Positions 8,657 to 16,400 of a DNA stretch of 41,480 nucleotides are shown in pieces (within the stretch, counting starts at the first letter, position 1; each line of letters starts with the position of its first letter). The stretch covers positions 1-41,480 of the IMG/VR virus record IMGVR_UViG_3300021197_001264. The stretch is one strand, 5' to 3'. Made by a program: the position numbers and the translations under genes. The notes beneath the pieces are model-generated. The model was not told where the DNA came from. It saw only the letters and a program-made list of their open reading frames with translations, and did not search any database. This DNA is from a virus.

Positions 8657-11470
8657 TTAACGAGTAGAACCAGAGGTAGAATCCCTAACTGCAACCTCAG
8701 ATAGGTTGGCAATTTGAGAGCTGTTAATGTCTTCTTCAAAAGGTCTTCTTAATGAAATCAACCTATCGGCATCATAAGCCGTGACGTTTACTTCATTTGC
8801 CTGATTGCCTCCAAGTATTTTAACGTTTCCGTTATCGTCATACCCAACAAATATTCCAACATGACGTGAATTTGGTCCTGCGCTTCCCTCTATTACAATA
8901 ATGTCTCCAACTTTACCTTCTGATTTATCAACAGGCGTTCCAATAGATTCAAATCTTCTTGCTCTAATAAGGTTGTAATTGTCCTCTCCTCGAACAACAT
9001 CCAGCGTGTCTGCGTGACCAGTGTCTGAAAGAATTTTAGATACAAATGCTGCACACCAAGCTCCGTTTCCTGTAGTCACATCAAGCCTTTCGGCTTCTGA
9101 TTCTCCAATCCATTCTGCCATGATCTCTTGCACGACATCTTTGTTTTCAACCTCGTTAGTCCCTATAAATCTAAGGGCAAGATCAACTGGAGACATTTCA
9201 GATAGCTCTTCTGCGGGTATCTCCATTGGGGAGTTTTGCATTTCTTGGACAACAAGCTCTTCTGACTCTGGTGTTGGCGTTGTTGCCTCTGAATTTATTA
9301 TTTCTTCAGCCGCTGGAGCGTTCGCAACAGCTATGTCCCTCTGTCTTTCCGATGGGTCCCTGACAACTCCTTCATCTTGCCTTTGTTCAACTTCTTCTTC
9401 TGTGGTCGGAATAACTTGAGCAGGACTTGGCTGAGTTGGCTCGACCCCAGGGCCCTGATTGCGGGCTTCTCTAACTTCCTGCCTCGTAGGCTCTTCGGCT
9501 TCAGGCGTTTCGCCCAGCTCTCGCTCCCCTCCCTGAAGGCCTCTTTCTTGCTGTGGTGATTCCTGACCTCGCCTTGGGGCTGGGGTTGGGGCATCTTCAC
9601 CCCTTTGAGATGGACCCTGAGTCCTCAATACAACAGTTCCTAGATCGTTTCTTCTTCTACCGTTTCTATCAAAGAATACAACGTTGTTCCCCTCAACCCT
9701 TGGCAATATACCTACGCCCTCCTCGTTTAAGACTCTGTCTTGCAACGCATTAACCTCTTGACGCACATCCTCTGGGAGGCCTTCTTGAATCTCAGCCGCT
9801 ATCTCAACGTTTCTGTCTGTAGTGGCATTGTCAGTCCCCTCCACGTACTGAGGCACACTAGTTCCAGCGTTTGGATTTTGCTCGGATAAATCTTGGAGCA
9901 AGCTCTGAGACCTTCTAGCCCTGTCGTCCCTAAGAATTGGACCCAAGTCAGGGTTTTGAGTGATGGTGTTGTATATCTCAAGCTCTTGAGTGCCAGGGGT
10001 CGGTGGCTCACCATTAAGATCCGTAAGATATATCGGCTTGTTGACAGTCCTAGACGTCTCAACCATTTGCCCCTGTGGCTCTCCATCCGAATACCCAAAC
10101 TCAGGCTCCATTGTCGTTACCTCGGTACTTACCATAGCCATAAGCCTTCCGTCGGGGCTATACCCTCCTCCTACAATTTTGTATGTGCCGTCGTCACTAG
10201 GCCCAGCTACTGTACTAATAGTTCCGTCCGCATTTGTAGTCCTAGTAGTGCCAGATTGAGTAGCAAGACCAGTGTTCATAGTAATAGGACTGTTAAGCCT
10301 ATTTACGTTATATGGTTGAGACGGTCCAAAGCCAGAGCCAGTATTTGTAACGTTTACGTCTTGGCCAACAGGCACTGCGTATCCGCCCCTTACTACCTTA
10401 TCGCTAAAACCTTCTTCTGAGCTACTTCTTTTGCCGCTATTTGTGTAAAGACCGTCAAAACGACTCAACTCTAAAAATCTCTTTTTTCCCTCATCAACGG
10501 CAACGCTAAAGTCCTTAATCTCAGGACCCTGAGATACATTACCTTGTTGGTCTACAATTTTTTGAAACACTTTAAGGTCTCCTGTTTCGGGATCCTCTTT
10601 TGTTATAAAACTGCCGTCTCTAAAGGCTTTCTTGTCATCATCACTAAAGTGTGTGATAAGGCCTTCATCCTCAAGAGTTCCAAGAAGCTGCAATCTGTGC
10701 GCTTTTCCGTTGTCATTATCCACAAGCACGTTGTCCAAATAGTACTCCTCTGCCCTGCCCTGATTCCATGAGCCGTCTCTAAAGGCAATGGCCGACGATG
10801 TGGCGCTATCCTGAGCCCAGTTGCCCAAGGTGCCTACATCTACCGCATTAGTTCCGTATCTATAAAAATGACTGGGGTCGGCAAACCCTGTAACTTGACT
10901 AAACGGGACTCTTTCACCTGTTGTTGGGTCAATAACAGTCCAGTTGCCGTCTGGCCCTTTTTCAGCGCTACCTTCTTTAAAAACGTTATTTAAGGCCGTG
11001 TTGTGTTGAGCCGCATAATCATCAAGTCCATAGCTAAGCTCCTCTCCAACCCCTAGATCACTGTTCCTGGCGGATCTAGCATTTGGATCTGTAGCAAGCT
11101 TATTTGCCACAGCGTCTTCATCGGACATAGATTCAGCGTGTGTTTTAAACTGACCATAAAGATTTTTAAGCCCCGCTAGCTTTACTTTGGCTTGAGTAGG
11201 GTCTAGCTGCCCACTAGCAATAAGTTGAGACACCTCGTCTACTTCTTGCTGAAATATTTCTGATCCAAACTGACCTATAGCTGACAAATCATAACCTGCG
11301 GCGGTATCTATATCCGTCCGCCGCATCTCTTCAGCCTTTTCAAACCGCCGAGCCATCTCCTTGTCTCGGACGTTCATGGTGGTTGCAACCTGCGTAACCC
11401 CAGTAAGATCTGCCTTTTCTACCTTATCAAACCGCCCAGGTAGTGGTGTTCCTCCAAATAGATTAGACAT
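8657..11470 (-). CDS. Internal virion protein with C-terminal NlpC/P60/CHAP-like peptidoglycan hydrolase
   Basis: This 937-residue protein joins a long virion part to a cell-wall hydrolase. Residues about 1-140 are helical and charged. The middle (about 350-600) is rich in G, T, N and S. Residues about 600-730 are a low-complexity E/P/Q/R linker. The last 170 residues look like the CHAP-like family TIGR02594: N-G-A-W-C-A-A-F-V with the likely catalytic cysteine at 806, a G-D-I-I-V-I strand, and S-R-H-V-G-I-F-V-G-Y with the likely catalytic histidine at 870, then ILGGNQANEVNVTAY. By analogy with T7 gp16 it may open peptidoglycan during DNA entry. The ATG at 11470 overlaps the previous stop by 8 bases, and the following gene has its own promoter. 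The hydrolase assignment is good; the virion location is inferred from context. Confidence 0.75.
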   Translation of the reverse strand: MSNLFGGTPLPGRFDKVEKADLTGVTQVATTMNVRDKEMARRFEKAEEMRRTDIDTAAGYDLSAIGQFGSEIFQQEVDEVSQLIASGQLDPTQAKVKLAGLKNLYGQFKTHAESMSDEDAVANKLATDPNARSARNSDLGVGEELSYGLDDYAAQHNTALNNVFKEGSAEKGPDGNWTVIDPTTGERVPFSQVTGFADPSHFYRYGTNAVDVGTLGNWAQDSATSSAIAFRDGSWNQGRAEEYYLDNVLVDNDNGKAHRLQLLGTLEDEGLITHFSDDDKKAFRDGSFITKEDPETGDLKVFQKIVDQQGNVSQGPEIKDFSVAVDEGKKRFLELSRFDGLYTNSGKRSSSEEGFSDKVVRGGYAVPVGQDVNVTNTGSGFGPSQPYNVNRLNSPITMNTGLATQSGTTRTTNADGTISTVAGPSDDGTYKIVGGGYSPDGRLMAMVSTEVTTMEPEFGYSDGEPQGQMVETSRTVNKPIYLTDLNGEPPTPGTQELEIYNTITQNPDLGPILRDDRARRSQSLLQDLSEQNPNAGTSVPQYVEGTDNATTDRNVEIAAEIQEGLPEDVRQEVNALQDRVLNEEGVGILPRVEGNNVVFFDRNGRRRNDLGTVVLRTQGPSQRGEDAPTPAPRRGQESPQQERGLQGGERELGETPEAEEPTRQEVREARNQGPGVEPTQPSPAQVIPTTEEEVEQRQDEGVVRDPSERQRDIAVANAPAAEEIINSEATTPTPESEELVVQEMQNSPMEIPAEELSEMSPVDLALRFIGTNEVENKDVVQEIMAEWIGESEAERLDVTTGNGAWCAAFVSKILSDTGHADTLDVVRGEDNYNLIRARRFESIGTPVDKSEGKVGDIIVIEGSAGPNSRHVGIFVGYDDNGNVKILGGNQANEVNVTAYDADRLISLRRPFEEDINSSQIANLSEVAVRDSTSGSTR

Positions 11471-12431
11471 CTTGCTTGTTGAATTTCTTGAGTAAAGACT
11501 TCATTTTTTTCATAAGTCCCTTAGCGTCTCCTTTATTGACAAGTCCTTCTATAGAGGTTTGTTGGTTGGGATTAAACACCAATACATTATCGGCATCGCT
11601 CACCATGGCTTCGTCACCAGTCAGCTCTGCCTCTTTAATCCCCGTCTCCTCATCAACCAAAGCCTTTTTGTTTGTCTTGTGGCTAAACTCACCGCCTGTC
11701 ATGTGCACCTCTCCAGGCTTGTTGGCAAACTTGTGTTTACCTCCATCTTCGTTATTAGGCGTGTACTTCTGTTCCTCCATCATAAATGAAAACGGAGCCT
11801 GCGCCGCTGCTGCAATCGCCGCTGACTGTGCTTGAGTTTTAGCCTGTTGTGCTTGAGCCTTAGCAAGAGCCCCTGCATCCATGTCAGCAGCGCCTCTCTT
11901 AAGCTGCATAGACCCAAGAGACTGCATCATAGCCATATTTTTCTCGTCTATACCCTGTTGCGCTTTAGCCACTGCTGTGTCAGCCTTAACTTTTTGCTCC
12001 AAGCCTGCAAGCTCTGCTTTTTGAGCCCCAGCCTCTAAACGATCTAGCTGCTGAGGGATCATAGCCGCTGACCTAGGGTCTCCATACCTGCTGGCCGCCA
12101 AAGCCGACTGCATGCTAGCAGTAGCCCTTTGAGAAGCCGCATCAGAAAACTGCTCAGCCAAGATGCGCTGTTGTTCTGCAGAGTCCCTTACGTCTTGACT
12201 CAAAGAAAGATCGTAATCACCAGACTCAAATTCGCTAATCATCTTGTCGTAAAGAGATTTGCCTTTTTGTTCCTGTCTTTCAGCTGTTCTTTTTGCTTGG
12301 TTAGCCTCCCTTATCTTACCTACTTGCTGCACTCCCTGACCCACAAGCAAAGCTATAGTGACTGGATCGAGAGCTTTAGTAAGTCCTGGGTAGTCAAACC
12401 CAAGTATAATGTTGTATACAAAGTCGATCAT
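11463..12431 (-). CDS. Internal (ejected) virion protein, T7 gp14-like position
   Basis: I place the start at the ATG at 12431 (322 residues). A longer form would need a GTG at 12455 and would put the promoter TATATTTG inside the coding region. Residues about 1-30 are hydrophobic (FVYNIILGF; VTIALLVGQGV) and could enter or cross a membrane. The next 190 residues are an Ala/Gln-rich helical region with many A-K-A-Q and A-A-A steps. The C-terminal part has the conserved phage block T-G-G-E-F-S-H-K-T-N, E-E-T-G-I-K-E-A-E-L-T-G-D-E and F-N-P-N-Q, ending in a basic helix. This layout fits small ejection proteins that build a channel together with larger partners, here the 937- and 2667-residue proteins encoded next. 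Function is inferred from position and composition. Confidence 0.68.
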   Translation of the reverse strand: MIDFVYNIILGFDYPGLTKALDPVTIALLVGQGVQQVGKIREANQAKRTAERQEQKGKSLYDKMISEFESGDYDLSLSQDVRDSAEQQRILAEQFSDAASQRATASMQSALAASRYGDPRSAAMIPQQLDRLEAGAQKAELAGLEQKVKADTAVAKAQQGIDEKNMAMMQSLGSMQLKRGAADMDAGALAKAQAQQAKTQAQSAAIAAAAQAPFSFMMEEQKYTPNNEDGGKHKFANKPGEVHMTGGEFSHKTNKKALVDEETGIKEAELTGDEAMVSDADNVLVFNPNQQTSIEGLVNKGDAKGLMKKMKSLLKKFNKQDV

Positions 12432-12436
12432 AGTTG

Positions 12437-12444
12437 CAAATATA
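12437..12444 (-). promoter_or_regulatory. -7 promoter element TATATTTG, nearly leaderless
   Basis: TATATTTG is followed by only CAACT and then the ATG of the 322-residue gene. If it is a TAnnTTTG promoter, transcription would start at or next to the A of ATG. This spacing also decides the start codon of that gene. Confidence 0.62.
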
Positions 12445-12451
12445 CTTATTA

Positions 12452-13408
12452 TCACTTAGAATGATCTAAGTTTGTTGGTTCATAATTAACGTTTAACGAT
12501 ACAACCTCATAAGGATTTGATCCAAGAAGTATCTCAGCCTGTGCATACTGCCCGCGAGGAGGTGACCCGTTGATGTTTTGAGGTGAAATCTCCAGCAAAG
12601 TATATGTTTGCTTCGGAAGATCTGATACGGTTTGGGGTGTCCCAAAATTGAGGAATGTTAAAAATTTTTTTCCAAAAAAAGTATTATAGGTCTCAGTAAA
12701 TTCTCTTAAGGGGCCAAGAGATGAGTCGTTAAAACTCATTCCTGGACCAAAGTTTGTTATCTCATGATCTAAATCCCCTTCATCATTTGTTGATTGGGCT
12801 TGAAGTGAGTAAAACTTGTTGTCAGCACCCAACAAGATATACTTGCATTTCAAAAATACAGAAGATTGTTTTTGAGAAAGATTAGAATAATTTTCAATGT
12901 TCCAAAACCCCGACATTATTCGCACAACTGGTGGCCCTAATGGATTTGTTTGATTGGCTACGCATATAGCCTTTATATTGCTCCCATCAAGAAGTTTATT
13001 AGACAACCCAATGTGTCCATACATTACCCCTCCCTTGTCTTTTAATCGGCCTAGGCTAAACTGCTTATCGGGGGTGTTGTCTGAGTTAACTACAAAAGTG
13101 TTAAGGCCTTCAATATTGCTTGTTCCTTCTATAGAAAAAGATTTGTAAATCTTATTAGAAGACACCTTGTCATTGAAGGCTACAGACAACCCGCTGCCTC
13201 CAGCTGTGCCGTAAAAGTTAGTCCTTTTTGTTGAGTCAGTGGAGTTGTGCTTCCACAATAAAGAATCCTGTACGGATGAAACAATAGATGCCCCAGAAGA
13301 TGGGGAGGAAAAAAACTTCCTGCCAACGCTCTTCATAAAAGAAGCAAAAAAGCTGTATCTGGTTTTCCAGTACCCACCTTTGTGACTGTATGCTATAGTT
13401 GTAGACAT
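12452..13408 (-). CDS. Conserved tail-associated protein of nozzle neighbourhood
   Basis: This is a 318-residue protein with no membrane segments. Its N terminus reads IAYSHKGGYWKTRYSFFASF, followed by short motifs L-W-K-H-N, N-F-Y-G and SSNKIYKSFSIEGT. The rest is predicted to be mostly beta strands, ending in VVSLNVNYEPTNLD. Similar Y-S-x-K-G-x-W-K-T-R-Y-S-F proteins occur next to nozzle genes in Bacteroidota phages, as far as I recall, where they are taken as tail proteins. Here it starts 9 bases after the 1946-residue nozzle-like gene, so a part in the tail tip or its stabilisation is likely. The exact role is not known. Confidence 0.6.
   Translation of the reverse strand: MSTTIAYSHKGGYWKTRYSFFASFMKSVGRKFFSSPSSGASIVSSVQDSLLWKHNSTDSTKRTNFYGTAGGSGLSVAFNDKVSSNKIYKSFSIEGTSNIEGLNTFVVNSDNTPDKQFSLGRLKDKGGVMYGHIGLSNKLLDGSNIKAICVANQTNPLGPPVVRIMSGFWNIENYSNLSQKQSSVFLKCKYILLGADNKFYSLQAQSTNDEGDLDHEITNFGPGMSFNDSSLGPLREFTETYNTFFGKKFLTFLNFGTPQTVSDLPKQTYTLLEISPQNINGSPPRGQYAQAEILLGSNPYEVVSLNVNYEPTNLDHSK
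12455..12470 (-). other. Short perfect hairpin at the end of the 318-residue gene
   Basis: CTTAGA-TCAT-TCTAAG forms a six-pair stem and overlaps the last codons and stop of the gene. No run of U follows, so it is not a standard terminator. It lies 10 bases before the TATATTTG promoter. Confidence 0.4.
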
Positions 13409-13417
13409 GTTTTTATT

Positions 13418-16400
13418 TTAATTACTATCCCCTTGACCTAAACCACCATCATCATCGCCTCCAACTCCATCATCATCATCATCACCACCGCCCTCGTCTC
13501 CACCTGCGTCAAAGTCCTCAAACCCAGATGCAATTACATTGGGGTCTAAGGATGGTGGGACTGAAAATGCGTCAACGGTACCCCCGAAAGAGCCGAGAAG
13601 TGCCAACAAATCACTTACCGAAACAGAAAGGTCACCATTTACGTCTGCGGCCAAGCCAGGGTTTTGAAGCAAAAAGGCATTATAAATTTGCAAGCCCTGT
13701 TCTTGAGTTAATTGCTCATCTTCAAAAAATGTTTCTATGTCTGCAAAAGTAAATGCAGCGCCAGGGGGGTTGTTAATGATGTATGTATCAACAGCGGCTT
13801 GCTCAAATCCTGCAAGAGCCTCAGGGAAGTCTTGTGGAGTAATAACGCCATCGCCATCAGTGTCCAACGCTTCAAATTGAGACTGCAGGACAGCTTCGTT
13901 GTCCGAGGTAATATCTACATTCTCTTCTCCTGCAGTGAAGCCAGCCTCGTATGCTTGGAGAATGTCCTCGGTGGAGGTGTCAGGATTAGCAGCTACTCCA
14001 GCTGTATATCCATCAAAATAAACGCTATCGTTGTCACCTGTAATATCTACAGAGTCAACGCCATCTTGGAATGCTTGAGAAACATCGACAGAATTAACTC
14101 CTTGCTCATACCCCTCCTGATAATAAGATTGAATATCTACCCCAGCTGCGCCCTCCTCCGCTGCGGCCTCTTCGAAATCAGCAAGTGCTTCTGGAAAGTC
14201 TGATGGTCCAATAACACCATCACCATCGGTGTCATAAGAATCTGCAGCAATGGCAAAACCTTCTGCAACAATCTGCTCGTAATCCTCAAAAGTGAGGTCT
14301 CCGTCGCCAGTCGCATCAAATGTCTCTAATGCCTCGGCAAGGTCAGACCCTAGTCCTTCGCCTCCTGTGGAAAGCACTCCTGCATCAAAGCCATCTGTAA
14401 ACGCCTCAGCAACTAGTTCGGCATTATCGTTTGCGGCTGTTGTTAGCTCATCTACTTGCTCTTGAAGGTCTACAAGAGTCTCTGCAATAACATCAGGCGG
14501 CGGCGGGGGGTCTATTATCTCAAAGTCAAATGTAAAGTCGCTAGCTACTACATCAGCAGGCGCTACAAGGTTTGATCTAGTGGCTGCGCCTGGGGCAGCA
14601 AAAGATGTTAGAGTGTCTGTAACACTAATGATGAACTCCTGTTGGTCTGGATCAAAGCCACCCACAACCTTAAAAGCATCGCCTGCGCTCTCTGCGCTAG
14701 AAAGTATCTCCTCAAAGAAAGACCCCATGCCTTTCTCTGAAATTACATCTATACCAGCGGTAGGACTAAACCTATATACCTCTTTGTTCCTTACAGAGAC
14801 AAAGTAAATAGCACCAGCGGCATTCGTTACTGATTCTGGTACGTCGGTGCCATAAGCACCCGCGTAGTATTTTTCTGACCCTAGAACCTTTGAGGTGGTT
14901 ATTACAGTGTCGTTTCCAAGCGCATCAGAAAGAATGTTTCTTGATACTGGTATGCTACTGCACTTAAGCCTTTGTATGCAGAAGATGCTGTCGCTATAAT
15001 TTACCAAGTAGAATATCTCTCCGTCGTTGGTCTGAAGGTCTTTAAATGGCAGTTTAGCGTCGTTAAACGAGGTGTATCTAACAATGTTAGAGTTAGAGTT
15101 GGACCTATCAGAAAACTTCATAGAGCTGCCCCTAGCGTATTTGTTGGAGCTGCCTGCAGACTCTACATTATCACCGTCTCTTACGGGCTGTTCCTTTTGA
15201 ATAGCAACCCTTGGTTTTCCGTAAGGCAAAACATCAGCCCCAGGGAAAATATCAGTAAAGGCTTTAGACTCAAGGTGGAAAGACCTAAAGTTGGGTGACG
15301 TAGGCTCATCTATAGTGTTTGTTCCGTTTCCTATGAGACCTACAAAAGAGTTCGTGACTTCGTCAAAGTCTTGCATGTTTACTGCAATCTTTCTGAAATA
15401 CACATCACCTTGATCCACAAGTATAGAAAGCGTCTGGTGCTTTGGGACTGCAGGAGTGGTTGTTTCTCTTACCACATTGTATGTCCCTCCAAGCTCATAG
15501 TATATTCTGCTCTCTACCTCTTTTTTCTTTTGAGGACTAAAGATCTCAAAGACACACCTTCTATTCCAGAAGTTTGTGTTGTCATATACCTCTTGAGTTG
15601 TCTGTCCCTCCGATAAAGCCCCAGCCACATCTGAAAAAGAAAATCCAGAAGCCTCAGGGTTGTCTTTTATAATTAAGAATTGACCAGTTTTAGCTGGGTG
15701 AACCTCATCACCATCAACAGTTAGCGGGTTAGAAGTTGGATCGTCACCGAGTGTAACTGTGCCTAGAACCTGAAATTCGTATGGGTCGTTAGGCCTTGGG
15801 TATACAGCATTGGCGTCGTTATTAAAGAAACTAATAATACGCAATCTATCCCCCTCAGAAAAGGTGTAGAGGTCTTTATCTCCGTCAGAGCCCACCGCAC
15901 CAAAAGCCTTTGAGTAAGATATCTCGTTGTTGTGCTGCAAGTGGTTCAGAGACACATATATAACCCCGTTTTCATTATTTGAAGACTTGGGCACAAAGGC
16001 TGCTCCAGATGAGTACTGAACAAAATCAGAAACGGAGTTATTACCCCCGTAAAGGATTTTGTATGTATGGGCCCAGTCGGGAGGAGGTGTAGTGTCATCT
16101 ATATTGATAACTATATTGGCTATCCCTGGGTCTGAAATTTGTCTTACAAAGTGAGATCCCAGCGGTACAGGCTCTCCTGGACGACCTCTTTCGTCGTAAT
16201 AGAGTATTGCAAAGCTATGATCGCAATGTCTTTTAAAAGACCTTCCTACTGCGCTAGATGTTGTAGATGGTGTTGTAAAAGAGAAAGAAGTTCTGCCTAC
16301 TTCTACTTCAGGAACAGTCCTCCCAATAATATCGGCTTTGTCTCCCTCACTAAATTGTTTGTAACTAAAGGCACCGTTAAGCACTGCAGTGGGAGAGTCA

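Noticed and set aside
617-11470. Virion RNA polymerase, as in crAss-like giant proteins
   Set aside because: I looked for the D-x-D-G-D catalytic motif in the 2667- and 937-residue proteins and did not see it; the LPD38-like and CHAP-like domains explain the recognisable parts.
12431-12455. GTG start at 12455 for the 322-residue gene
   Set aside because: It would place the TATATTTG promoter inside the coding region and overlap the previous gene; the ATG at 12431 directly behind the box is more likely.
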